64,000 bases of DNA from Stictocephala bisonia (lineage: Eukaryota > Arthropoda > Insecta > Hemiptera > Membracidae): the NCBI GenBank assembly GCA_035578905.1, contig JAQJVL010000152.1, forward strand, positions 620,001-684,000, written 5' to 3'. Below are positions 1-13,700 of this stretch, one piece after another. Made by a program: the position numbers and the translations under genes. Below the pieces are notes generated by a model, which ran no database searches, was not told where the DNA came from, and saw only the letters and a program-made list of their open reading frames with translations. The first letter of the stretch is position 1; every line of letters starts with the position of its first letter.

Positions 1-460
1 ACTGTCATGCCCAGAATCAGTTATTTTACTATTATTAACACAACAGAAAAAAAACTTATGATTATTAAAATTAAGATCATGCAACAATTTGGAGATGTTT
101 TAGAAGAACTACTCTTTAACAATTGAGTTAGAGTTGGTCCAAAAAACAACGATTTTGTTGACAGAGCCCTGTCACTCCCATTAAAGAATGAAAAATAAGA
201 TTGAAGAGTAGAGTCTTCCATCTTATTTTTCAGATGGAATACTCTACTCTATTGTCTTGTCATAACTAGAATCTACATTTTCCGGTGACAACTGCGTCAA
301 GGTACTATCTACAATATTTACAAGATAACCAGATGTTTCGCCCATACAGTATGACAGATACTGAATGGAGATACAGTATGGGTGAAACATCTGGTTATCT
401 TGTAAATATTGTAGATAGTACTTTGACGCGGTTGTCACCAGAAAATTTAGATTCTAGTTA
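1..460 (-). mobile_element. Penelope-like element fragment with head-to-head terminal repeats
   Basis: From about 263 to 350 and from about 370 to 460 the same ~90 bp sequence occurs as an inverted pair, each arm reading outwards to gattctagtta. The same sequence ends the Penelope-like element at 7105-7190, so these are terminal repeats of that family. The piece at 1-240 also shares short sequence with the region after the GIY-YIG remnant near 6925 and runs off the window edge. No RT motif is visible here. Confidence 0.6.
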
Positions 461-680
461 TCTCATTTAAAATTCATTCATTGAAAAAAACACTCTTGTA
501 CTACTAAGAAAAACAAACAAATATTTATAGATTATGGTAAAGATAGGGTTCATCCACCCAAAACATTCAGCATGAACTAAGCAGATGATGAATGTGACAA
601 AGAGAAATAGTACTTCTTGTTTGTTCATCATATGTGAGACACAACTGGGTCGGCCAAAGTCACCTCGCCAGGAATTTGGG

Positions 681-1000
681 CCTTTGTGTTGTAATAATAA
701 TAATGGCTTTATTGTACAAAACTATTTTATACAATTGGCGAACTTAGGACTAATAAGTCCTCTCTTACAGTTAACCCTTTTATGTTAAATTAGTAAATAT
801 AACAAAACCTAAAACATGAAATACAGAACTAAACTAAAGAAAAATAATAACAATGTGTTGTAGTGACTTTTTCAGTTATAGAATACTTGTTAAGCTATAT
901 AGAATATTTATTTATTTGTGCTTACGTAAGGTTCCAAATGTCTTTATATTTCTATGTTATTTATTTATTAATATTGATATTTGTTTGTTGTAATTTAAAT
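681..1000 (-). mobile_element. Possible LINE 3' end (weak)
   Basis: On the minus strand this ends in a run of att triplets beside caataaagcc, an arrangement typical of 3' ends of insect LINEs. The boundary at the right is not clear and no coding remnant is visible. The rest of 1000-1620 is AT-rich intron in which I see nothing else. Confidence 0.3.
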
Positions 1001-1620
1001 TATTTATTTTATGTGTAGAATATAGTACAATTATTGTTTTGGTACTGTACCTTCCCAAATTATTTGTATTTTTACATAAATATAAGCGTTTTCCATCAAT
1101 ATGATGAAAACTATGTAATATATATATTTTGTATTTAAACAGCAAGAAATTGTAGTTTATTTCAGAAGTAGCAGATATGCTAAAGAGATTAATATACATG
1201 CTGCTAAGTAATTTAAACTATTATGTAATTTTATGAGTAAATTAATTGAAAAATTGAAATATATCAATAGAATACAACAAATAATATCAAAAGTAGTATG
1301 TACAAATTATTATACTAACTAAAACAGTGTAGACATAACTTTTATTTTGAGCGCCTTTTAAAGACACAACAAATGAAATGCTTTTCTTCACTATGTACAG
1401 GTTACGAAATTTGAAGTAGACTCGTAATACTGGGCTGTAGCTGTCATGTAATCAGATTAACCTGACTAGCTTAAAACATGTTGACCAACATGAGGTAACA
1501 GGCACAAAAGGCTCAAGTAGTTATATTGCCTGACAAAAAAATATATATATATTTACTTATTCATGATTCTTCTCTGTTCTAAATATCTACAAATAATGTC
1601 AGAACACACAGTTTGCTTAC

Positions 1621-1793
1621 CTGAGATCATTGGTGTTATAACCCAGATTGAGGCCTGAGATGACATACCGTGCCAGGACACTTTTGACTGAAGTGATGGA
1701 GCTCTGCAAGAGCCACATTTCTAGAATGGAGATATCAACGTCACTGGGACACCAGAGAGCCACAGGCAACTCTTTCATCAGGTAACAACACAG
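1621..1793 (-). CDS. EPG5: EPG5-like gene, exon 9 of those visible
   Basis: 173 bp, 57 codons plus two bases. The acceptor is ttgccag before CTGTGTTGT; the donor is ATCTCAG followed by gtaagc. It encodes L-C-C-Y-L-M-K-E-L-P-V-A-L-W-C-P-S-D-V-D and ends G-L-N-L-G-Y-N-T-N-D-L. The downstream exons must lie left of base 1; the PLE fragment at 1-460 is in that intron. Confidence 0.73.
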
Positions 1794-4700
1794 CTGGCAA
1801 CACACAAGTTACCACAGCTAGTTAAGTTCTCTTTAAAACAAAAATTATTAACATCTAAACAAAGGATTCCCAAGTGTTTCATTTCATTTAAATCCGCAGA
1901 GCATACAATATCTTATGGTTTGGGATATACAGAAAAACCTAATAGTATGTTAAATTACTAAAACTTATGTGTGATTGGTAGAAAATATTTGGAGATTTCC
2001 ACAACGTTTCAACTGGTATAAAAAAAACTACTGTCGTCTTCAGATGTTACTTACTACCTTAGCCTACATTTAAAACTATTTTTTTTTCTTAACCCATAAT
2101 TTAAGAAAACGCTAAAACTACATGCTTATAGGCTACGGTTGATAGTTAAGAAAGTCATGTGTTCTTAAAAACTATCATACATATGCCTGACACAATTATA
2201 ACAAAATATAAAACACAATATGAAATACAAAATATGGAAATTTTCAACAATACATTGAGCAAGCTCAATACATTCAACAAGACAATAGTAAAAATATCAA
2301 CTTATCCAACCAGCATTCCAACTCGACCAGGACAGGGGACTGAGTACTCCAAACATTGTGTTTGTTCCTTACACGCTTGAAGCGTTGGAAATCTCCAAAT
2401 ATTGTCTACCAATCATGAATAATCCAATGCTAACAAATAAATCTCAAACAACGCATATGCTTAGCATATGATATTTTTATTGACAATACAGTTGGATTTA
2501 AGTAAATATGAATATTTAAAACAACATTTAACTGTAAATAAACTAAAGTAAGATACATTAAGCCCATACTGTTAAGTTCCAACTAAAATAACAATCTAAT
2601 AAAATATTTCAAGGGCCGGTGGCTGAGTGGTACTCTACACACTATAGAGTGATGGTAGTTAGGAAGAGTCCTATCCTACTCCTGGGCTATATTTTACAAT
2701 ATGGTTGAAACTTTTTAACAAATAATAGCGACATCAAAACCTTTATAAGAAGTTAACAGGCCTTCATAAACCATACTGACTAATGTTGACCCAGCTCGTA
2801 GACACTAATGGAATTCAATCATTCTTTTGTATTTTAGCTTTGTCATTTGATGCCTAATTATGTACTTAACGTTAAAAAATAGTCTTTTGTATCTGAATTA
2901 ATGCAAAGCCTTAAAATCAATACTAAGTAATATTGATCATGGACAAACTGTATAATTTATCAAAATAATCTAATGCGAAACTGGCTAAAATCATTCCTGA
3001 TTGCCATATAAATAAATAAGTTCGTTTTAGAAGCAACCGCTATGTAGGTTAAATTAATTTTCACCTGAAAATAATTGTTATATCCTAAATGTTATGCTAA
3101 TCTTTAATTTTATAAATTAAGTGATTGTAAATTTCCAAAAATAATTATAAAAATTAACAATCTGTTGCCAACAATGATCAAACCAATATTCAGGAAAAAC
3201 ACTAGTAATTCCTAATGACTATTATTTCCAGAATTATAATACTTTTTTCTGGATTACAGTCTGAATAATAAGACAAATACATCTGTTCCATCTAGTCTAG
3301 TTATTGTTGAATGCCCATTTTCAGTCTAATCGGAGGATCCTGACATAAATAATACAAACTAATAAAAAGACTTATCTATAAAATACCTTTCCACAGTTGG
3401 AGGAAATATTAAGCCATTCTAGTATTTTGGATATAAGTTTGGGATGTTTTGCTGTTAGATTAACCAGCATGATCCGGGCAGATTTGAAGCATGTGTCTCT
3501 TGTTACCGGGTTTAGAAAGCCAATCTGAAATTGTTCAATCAAGAAAAAAATCAGTGTACTTTTGATAGTAAAAGGCATAAATTACATATTTAAAATATGG
3601 TAACACTAAACAATATAAATAAAGCAAGCACATGTATAAATTTAGTTTTGATATAAAACTGATCATTTGTGTTGATTATAATACCTCAAGCAGCTGAAGG
3701 GTAGTTGCTTCAATGAAGGACCAGTCTTGAGGGGACCTGCTCAGAGCCATTGTATGGACTGCTGTCAGCAGGTAATAGATCTCAGCATCTGACAGGCCCT
3801 TCAACTGCTCCCCAAGCCTTGAATGCCATCTCTCTTCATCTGAAACAGCACAACTAGGTTTCAAGCAGGCGCATCATGAATCTGTTTATTATTTTACAGC
3901 TAATCTCAATCTGAGAGTCTTTGTAAAAAATAATAATTATTTAGCAAATTTACTATAGTTAGTCTTTGTACAAAATAATAATTATTTAGCAAATTTACTA
4001 AAGTTAGTCTTTGTACAAAATAATAATTATTTAGCAAATTTACTATAGTTAGTATTTCTACAAAATAATAATTATTTAGCAAATTTACTATAGTTAGTCT
4101 TTGTCCAAATAATAATTATTTAGCAAATTTACTATAGTTAGTCTTTGTACAAAATAATAACTATTTAGCAAATTTACTATAGTTAAACTTACAAAATGAT
4201 ACTATATAAGCTCTTCTCACATGCTACTTTGTACTGGAAACAGCAGCAAGAGAAAAACAGATAAAACTAAGGTTTCTAAAAACCAAGGTTTGAAGCAGAC
4301 CACTCAATTTACTAACAAAATTTGAATCAGAGGCTTAGTTTGTTTATGTAGCTGAAAAAGAAAGAATATGAGGCAATCATTAGATCCTAATAAAATATAT
4401 CCAATTTTCCAAACAGACTTTGACCATGGTTTCAGCCCAGTCTGAGGAAACTTAGTAATATTCATTTTACTACTGATCTGGAAGTTTTATCTGTCTATGA
4501 CTTTGTGACGTACACTTATGTTTCAGATCATAAAGTTTTGGTGCGCACATTCATTTAAATAAGGGTACAACCCATACCTTGCATTTACTTAGTTTAGCTC
4601 TAAACTTTCAGTTACTTTCCCCCTACCTGAGAATTTAAAAGTCCACTATTTAAATATTGTTAGGTGTAAAAATGTAGTTTTAAATAATTTAACTGATATT

Positions 4701-7700
4701 TGTTTCAACACCAGCTGGAACTTGACATTGTACATTAAAAAACCAATATAAAGGCATAATTACTGTAGAGAAAACTTTGTCTTATACCGCTTATCTATAC
4801 ATATATGTCATTCATGCCTAATGACCACTCACCCTATACCAATATTTGTAATACGTTAATTACCATCAACTTGCACGAGCAATTGGTCAAGGCCACAACA
4901 ATGATTTAAACTTAGGACTGGGCCTTACTACTTCATGGGCGTCCTGCTCTTCTCCCTCGCAGACACGCAGTCTGCTTGTGCCCGAGCTAGGAGTGAGGCG
5001 ATACTGAGCGTTCATGGTTCCTACCATTGGTAAATACAGTGTATTATGTTTTCTAAATTTTTTTCTAAATTCTTGCCCATCAATTCACCAATTCAAAATC
5101 ATAATAATTTCTTTGACTGCTGAAAACCCTTTTTTTTATTTAAAACATTTTATAGTAAGTGGCCTTGACCAATTTGTTCTATCCTGTTCCTGCAGGATGG
5201 TGGGTTGCAGTTTCAGTTATTGCATCCCTCAGCTTCCCCGGGATCTTAAATAGGCAAGTAGCCTCATTTAATTTTGTTGTTATTAAATGTTACTTATGTG
5301 TATCAGTATATCTAAATACTATTATAATAAATAAATCTAATATATCAGCCTACTTACGTATTACTTCTACCCGAGGGTAGAACTTTATGGAGAAGGAAGA
5401 TTATAAAGTCAAAATGAAAGATATGATTAATAACGGTCCATATAAATCAGTAAGGAATCCGACTAAAAGAATTGCTTCAAGTGTATCAAAATTGGTTAAG
5501 TCAAATCATAATTTTAACAATAAGATAAAAGGACAATTAATAAATTCTGACCCAAGGCCACCACTATTGTACGGATTACCTAAGATACATAAAGAAAATA
5601 TACCGATGAGACCTATAGTAAGTTCCATAGGATAACCTACTTATAATTTAGCATAGTTTATATCTAAACAACTAAGTGAATTTGTAGGAAAAACTTAATC
5701 ATTTTTTAGAGATTCTAGACATTTTATCAGCCTTATAAGCCAAAAGAAGTTGCAAGATACTGACATACTAGTAAATTTTGATGTAGAATCATTGTTCACT
5801 ATGGTTCCAGTACATGAAACAATTGAAATAATCAAATAAATTCTTAACACCAACGATTTAGCGGAGCTAGCTGAACTATGCCTCACATCCACTAATTTTT
5901 TATTCGATGGAAAGTTCTATGAACAAACTGAGGGGGCAGCTATGGGATCACCTCTATCACCAGTTGCAGCTAATCTGTATATGGAAATATTTGAAAAGAA
6001 GGCTCTTGAAACGTTGATTTGAAACCAAAGGCATGGTATCGATGATGTTTGGGCTGTATGGCCACATAATAGAGAGAGATTGGATGATTTTCTGCACCAT
6101 ATTAATTCTATTCACTCTAATATCAAGTTCACAATGGAAATCAAGAATAATAGAAGCCTGTCTTACTCTGATGTTTTAACTATTACAAGAAGAGATGGAC
6201 GAATAGGCCACTCTGTATACTGGAAACCTACACATACGAATAGATATTTAAATGCTTCTTCCCATCATCATCCAGCACAGAAGAATGCAGTCTTAAGCAC
6301 TTTAGTTAATCGAGCCATTCACTTTTCGGACCCAAATAGTTGGAAGAAAGAAAGACAAATACTACATTTAACATTAAAACAGAATAGATATTCAGTTAGC
6401 TAAATCAATAATACTATTGAAAAACAGCTGAAGACGGAAAAACAAGAAAATAGAATAGATACAAGACAAGGTAAGGATACCTCAAAAAAGGCATATCTAC
6501 CTTACATAAAGGGAACAACGGAAAAGATTGACAGGATATTAAATAAAGAAAATATAAAAACCATTTATAAGCCACCGAATAAATTGAAGAATTTTCTGAG
6601 GCCAGTCAAAGATAAAATTCCATTAGCTATGGCTGAAGTATATGAAATACCTTGTAGTTGCAGGTCAGTATATATATAGGGGAAATCAAAAGGTTAATTT
6701 CCACAAGGATTAAGGAACATATAAGGCATACTAAGAATGAAGATACAGAAAAGTCTGCAGTTGCTGAACATAGCACAAAAAGTAATCATGGAATTTTATT
6801 TGGCAAAACTAAAGTCCTTGCCAGGGAAGCTATAGAAATATATAAAAGAAGAAATACTTTTAATAAGGATGATAGTATACGGCTTCCAAAGACATGGGAG
6901 CCCATTTTAAGTAAATTTAAATAAAATTGAAGAGTCAGCCATATTGATTTTCTTTGGCCAATGACCGTAAGTCACATGGGTCGTATTTCCGCCCCCTCTC
7001 CAGCATACCTGTCAAACCAGTCCCCACCTCACCACCTGTTATAAAAGCTGGACGGTCATTCACCGATCTTAGTCTCAGAGAAACCACTGAGGATGCCACA
7101 TCACAATATGGCGAAACGTCTGGTTATCTTGTAAATATTGTAGAAAGTACCTTGACGTGGTTGTCACCGGAAAATGTAGATTCTAGTTAAAATATACAAA
7201 TGTTATATACTAATATTGTAATAAGTTTGTGTTCTATTATAAAAAACCAAATAAGCATACCAACTGGTTCATCATCGCCAAGAAGTAGAAAGCGGAAAAA
7301 AGCCCACAGCTGATGGGTAGAAACAGCATCAAATGGCAAAACGGCAAGGAACTGCCAGGACGAGTGACCAGGGCTATGGTACAGTGTGTGAACAGCTCTA
7401 GTGACCATTGCATCGTACTCAACTGTCAACCTTCTCAGCATGCTGTAATCTCTGATTTCACCTTCATTCCTATGCACAGTTATAACAGCATAATTAATAT
7501 CTGATACATGAAAATTATGGTTAATCTTATTTCTGTACATCTTTTCTTACGTCACTGATCTAGAAAAATAAACGCTTAGTGCTAATACTTCACTAGTTGA
7601 ATAAAGTTTGCAAACAGGATAGATAAGTGAATTGGAGGGGTTTTATGAGGGTTTATTTATACAGTTTGGGAAAAGCAAGTCCCAATAATATGATGATATA

Positions 7701-10700
7701 TATTGCTTAACTTTGATATTAGTTTTTAACAAAGTAAACAGGATATTCATACGTCCTTTGCAGTTCAATCTAAAAAAGTTATGTAGTTAACTGAATAGCC
7801 AAACTTTGGGAAATATGGATTAGAACAAGAAAAATAATCAAATAGGTCAGTAAACAATGTTTCCTGTTTCTGTTTATGTTAGTCATACAGATTTTAAAAA
7901 ATAAACAAAATTTTTTCCTACGTATATGACGTATTCTTATAGTATAGTATATAGAACAATAGTATATAGAACACTGCAATAACAAGGCAAAACATAACTC
8001 AATATTTAAAAAATGAAATCTTCAGTAGAGTGGTATGGTAGTGAATCTGAATCGCCCTGAAGCCATTTGGATTCATTTGTTTATTATGATTAATGGAGTG
8101 ATATGCCTTTTCTTTTATTTAATTTCATAACTTTGATTCTAAGCAATGCAGTTGTGTGACAGTGTTCAAAATTTGTTCTAACTGATTTAAATTTAAAATA
8201 AAAGTAATGTGAAGATTGGTATATATCAAGCCTAATCTAAAGTATTGATTTCAATTTTTTAACCAACAACTTTCCTTATCATTCATACACATCCAATGTT
8301 AGCATTCATTACTTCTTAAACTAATATCCCACATAAGCAATACTATTCTAAATTTGTATTATGATTTAAAACAAGGAAACCAAGCAAGTCTATTTGGTAA
8401 TTTTAATAATATTTCATACCTAACATAAAAGTAAAATTGACTAAGACAATATCGTAGTCAACAATAGATTTGTACATAAATCTGAAACTGCTACTGCACA
8501 TTAGGTAGCTGGATACAACATATGAGTTGCCTTATTCAATGTCTACACAGGGAAACTGTCCTGTACGCAAACAACTCATTTCCAGGAAAAATTATCTAGG
8601 GACTGAATCAACCGAGGTCAGATTACAGAGATTTACAATACGATTCAATTATATACCTTATTTTTGGATTTTGGGCAATTTTCATGAAAATTATAAAGAA
8701 TAATTTTAAAAAGTGTTGATTTTCAAACAAAATAACTATTTCAGTGTTTGACTTTTGAGGCTTGCCATTACAGATACTTTAGTTCTGCTATGCAATATTT
8801 TGTTAGGATTACTTTAAAGTGCTGATAATCAGTGTGATAAGCTTGTATCAAACTACAGCTGAATGAATGGTTTCAACAATAATTTTATAGGGTTTCAACA
8901 ATAAATTATGGTTTCAACAATATTAAATACAGGGCGTTTTTGTACTGAGATACAGGCTCAGTGGTACTGGCCTTGTATCTCAGCATTATGGGTCAATACA
9001 CACGTACAGTGGTATTGACCTACCCGCCCACCCATACACGTACAATGGTATTGACCTACTCGCCCACCCATACATGTACAGTTGTATTGACCTACCCGCC
9101 CACCCATACACGTACAGTGGTATTGACCTACCCGCCCACTCATACACATACAGTGGTATTGACCTACCCGCCCACCCATATACATACAGTGGTATTGACC
9201 TACCCGCCCGCCCATACACGTACAGTGGTATTGACCCACCCGCCCACCCATACACGTACAGTGGTATTGACCCACCCGCCCACCCATACACGTACAGTGG
9301 TATTGACCAACCCACCCACCCTTACATGTAAAGTGGTATTGACCCACCCGCTCACCCATACACGTACAGTGGTGTTGACCCACCCGCCCACCTTTACACG
9401 TACAGTGGTATTAACCCATCCGCCCACCCATACACGTACAGTGGTATTGACCAACGCGCCCACCCGTACATGTAAAGTGGTATTGACCCACCCGCTCACC
9501 CATACACATACAGTGGTATTGACCCACCCGCCCACCTTTCCACGTACAGTGTTATTAACCCACCCGCCCACCTATACACGTACAGTGGTATTGACCAACC
9601 CGCCCACCCGTACATGTAAAGTGGTATTGACCCACCTGCTCACCCATACACGTACAGTGGTATTGACCCACCCGCCCACCTTTACATGTACAGTGGTATT
9701 AACCCACCCGCCCAGCCATACACGTACAGTGGTATTGACCAACCCGCCCACCCGTACATGTAAAGTGGTATTGACCCACCCGCTCACCCATACACGTACA
9801 GTGGTATTAACCCACCCGCCCACCCGAACATGTACAGTGGTATTGACCCACCCGCCCACCCATACACGTACAGTGGTATTGACCTACCCGCCCACCCGTA
9901 CATGTACAGTGGTATTGACCCACCCGATCACCCATACACGTACAGTGGTATTGACCCACCCGCCCACCCATACACGTACAGTGGTATTGACCAACCCGCC
10001 CACCCGTACATGTAAAGTGGTATTAACCCACCCGCTCACCCATACACATACAGTGGTATTGACCCACCCGCCCACCCATACATGTACAGTGGTATTGACC
10101 AACCCGCCCACCCGTACATGTAAAGTGGTATTGACCCACCCGCTCACCCATACACGTATAGTGGTAATGACCCACCCGCCCACCCATACACGTACAGTGG
10201 TATTGACCCACCCGCCCACCCGTACATGTACAGTGGTATTGACCCACCCGCTCACCCATACACGTACAGTGGTATTGACCCACCCGCTCACCCATACACG
10301 TACAGTGGTATTGACCCACCCGCTCACCCATACACGTACAGTGGTATTGACCCACCCGCCCACCTTTACACGTACAGTGGTATTAACCCACCCGCCCACC
10401 CATACACGTACAGTGGTATTGACCAACCCGCCCACCTGTACATGTAAAGTGGTATTGACCCACCCGCTCACCCATACACGTACAGTGGTATTAACCCACC
10501 CGCCCACCCGAACATGTACAGTAGTATTGACCCACCCGCCCACCCATACACGTACAGTGGTATTGACCAACCCGTACATGTACAGTGGTATTGACCCACC
10601 CGCTCACCCATACACGTACAGTGGTATTGACCCACCCGCTCACCCATACACGTACAGTGGTATTGACCAACCCACCCACCCGTACATGTAAAGTGGTATT

Positions 10701-13700
10701 GACCCACCCGCCCGCCCATACACGTACAGTGGTATTGACCAACCTGCCCACCCGTACATGTAAAGTGGTATTGACCCACCCGCTCACCCATACACGTAAA
10801 GTGGTATTAACCCACCCGCCCACCCATACACGTACAGTGGTATTGACCCACCCGCTCACCCGTACACGTACAGTGGTATTAACCCACCCGCCCACCCATA
10901 CACGTACAGTGGTATTGACCCACCCGCTCACCCGTACATGTAAAGTGGTATTGACCCACCCGCTCACCCATACACGTACAGTGGTATTGACCCACCCGCT
11001 CACCCATACACGTACAGTGGTATTGACCCACCCGCTCACCCGTACACATACAGTGGTATTGAACCAACCCGCTCACCCATACACGTACAGTGGTGGGTGC
11101 CCACCCATACACGTACAGTGGTATTGACCCACCCGCTCACCCGTACATGTAAAGTGGTATTGACCCACCCGCTCACCCGTACATGTACAGTGGTATTAAC
11201 CCACCCGCCCACCCATACACGTACAGTGGTATTGACCCACCCGCTCACCCGTACACGTACAGTGGTATTGAACCAACCCGCTCACCCATACACGTAGTGG
11301 TATTAACCCACCCGCCCGCCCATAAACGTACAGTGGTATTGACCAACCCGCCCACCCGTACATGTAAAGTGGTATTGACTCACCCGCTCACCCATACACG
11401 TACAGTGGTATTGACCCACCCGCCCACCCATACATGTACAGTGGTATTGACCAACCCGCCCACCCGTACATGTAAAGTGGTATTGACCCACCCGCTCACC
11501 CATACACGTATAGTGGTAATGACCCACCCGCCCACCCATACACGTACAGTGGTATTGACCCACCCGCCCACCTGTACATGTACAGTGGTATTGACCCACC
11601 CGCCCACCCGTACACGTACAGTGGTATTGACCCACCCGCTCACCCATACACGTACAGTGGTATTGACCCACCCGCTCACCCATAAACGTACAGTGGTATT
11701 GACCCACCCGCCCACCTTTACACGTACAGTGGTATTAACCCACCCGCCCACCCATACACGTACAGTGGTATTGACCAACCCGCCCACCTGTACATGTAAA
11801 GTGGTATTGACCCACCCGCTCACCCATACACGTACAGTGGTATTAACCCACCCGCCCACCCGAACATGTACAGTAGTATTGACCCACCCGCCCACCCATA
11901 CACGTACAGTGGTATTGACCAACCCGCCCACCCGTACATGTACAGTGGTATTGACCCACCCGCTCACCCATACACGTACAGTGGTAATGACCCACCCGCT
12001 CACCCATACACGTACAGTGGTATTGACCAACCCACCCACCCGTATATGTAAAGTGGTATTGACCCACCCGCCCGCCCATACACGTACAGTGGTATTGACC
12101 AACCTGCCCACTCGTACATGTAAAGTGGTATTGACCCACCCGCTCACCCATACACGTAAAGTGGTATTAACCCACCCGCCCACCCATACACGTACAGTGG
12201 TATTGACCCACCCGCTCACCCGTACACGTACAGTGGTATTAACCCACCCGCCCACCCATACACGTACAGTGGTATTGACCCACCCGCTCACCCGTACATG
12301 TAAAGTGGTATTGACCCACCCGCTCACCCATACACGTACAGTGGTATTGACCCACCCGCTCACCCATACACGTACAGTGGTATTGACCCACCCGCTCACC
12401 CGTACACGTACAGTGGTATTGAACCAACCCGCTCACCCATACATGTACAGTGGTATTAACCCACCCGCCCACCCATACACGTACAGTGGTATTGACCCAC
12501 CCGCTCACCCGTACATGTAAAGTGGTATTGACCCACCCGCTCACCCGTACATGTACAGTGGTATTAACCCACCCGCCCACCCATACACGTACAGTGGTAT
12601 TGACCCACCCGCTCACCCGTACACGTACAGTGGTATTGAACCAACCCGCTCACCCATACACGTAGTGGTATTAACCCACCCGCCCACCCATACACGTACA
12701 GTGGTATTGACCCACCCGCTCACCCGTACATGTAAAGTGGTATTGACCCACCCGCTCACCCATACACGTACAGTGGTATTGACCCACCCGCTCACCCGTA
12801 CACGTACAGTGGTATTAACCCACCCGCCCACCTTTACACGTACAGTGGTATTAACCCACCCGCCCACCCATACACGTACAGTGGTAACCCCTTGTTACTT
12901 CATAAGGGATAGTTTATGAAGTAACGGAGAGGAATATATTCATTCACATACAAAATTAGAAGCACTATTTCAAAGATTCCAGAAGTGTTGGAAATAACCA
13001 TCGTCTTTTCAGACAGCTTCAGTGCACAGTCTCTATTTTGTCCATCTTCCAAGTGACATTTACGTAGTTGTTTTGCTTTGTTGTTTTGATTGAGTATGAA
13101 TCAAATAATTGTGTAGTGCTTATTATTTTAGGTAATTGGTATTTATTCAGATTTATTCCATGTAAACAGAGACCAGAATCCGATTTTAAGTTTTGTCAGT
13201 CAGTAGGCCTATATTACAAATTAAATCAAACATTTTAGCCTTCCTTTGCAAATATTAAAAAAAAATTATTTAAATATATTTTAATATGAAGTATTATTGT
13301 ACTGGTATTTTTAATGTGGTCGTTAGTATGTAATTATTGTTTTTACAATGTTATTATTTAAGTGTTACTTATGTCCCAGTTCTAAATGCTTTTATATAAA
13401 ATTGTTGAGTCAACATTAACACATTCATACTCATTTACTAATCTTTTTCAGCTTAATTACCCCTTTACGTCTTGCAATATGCAGTGGTCATACCTGTGCG
13501 TTATGTGTAAACATATGTTTGACGTGAATTGTCATTCAGTGGAAACCAACTGATTGTTGATGTTTTCAATACAGTCACACGGTGTGTGGATACTTTCATT
13601 TTTTAACTGTTCTATCATTTTACCAATGATTTTATACATAAATAGATTTTTCATTAAAATATAAATGTTGAGTTTTTGTGGTCTATTGTGGAGTGCTAGT

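Larger units (their letters stand above)
5387..7195 (+). mobile_element. Penelope-like retroelement, decayed
   Basis: In order: an RT fragment, a linker rich in Lys, a GIY-YIG endonuclease remnant, and a ~250 bp terminal region with TATA box and hammerhead-like fold. Its last 90 bp match the inverted pair at 263-460. The 5' end of the ORF is missing; the block at 5185-5386 could not be assigned. The element lies in the intron between exons 6 and 7 of the host gene, opposite to the host's direction. Confidence 0.85.

Noticed and set aside
5014..5380. Overlapping 73-79 codon ORFs before the Penelope element
   Set aside because: No RT or other motif; they overlap each other in different frames across the right arm of a small inverted repeat.
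8995..12887. CRISPR-like regular repeats
   Set aside because: Units abut directly with no unique spacers, no cas genes exist, and the window is eukaryotic.
8961..12919. Very long ORFs (up to 576 codons) on both strands
   Set aside because: They are translations of a stop-free 36-bp satellite; overlapping frames on both strands are equally open, and no start context, domain or splice signal supports a gene.
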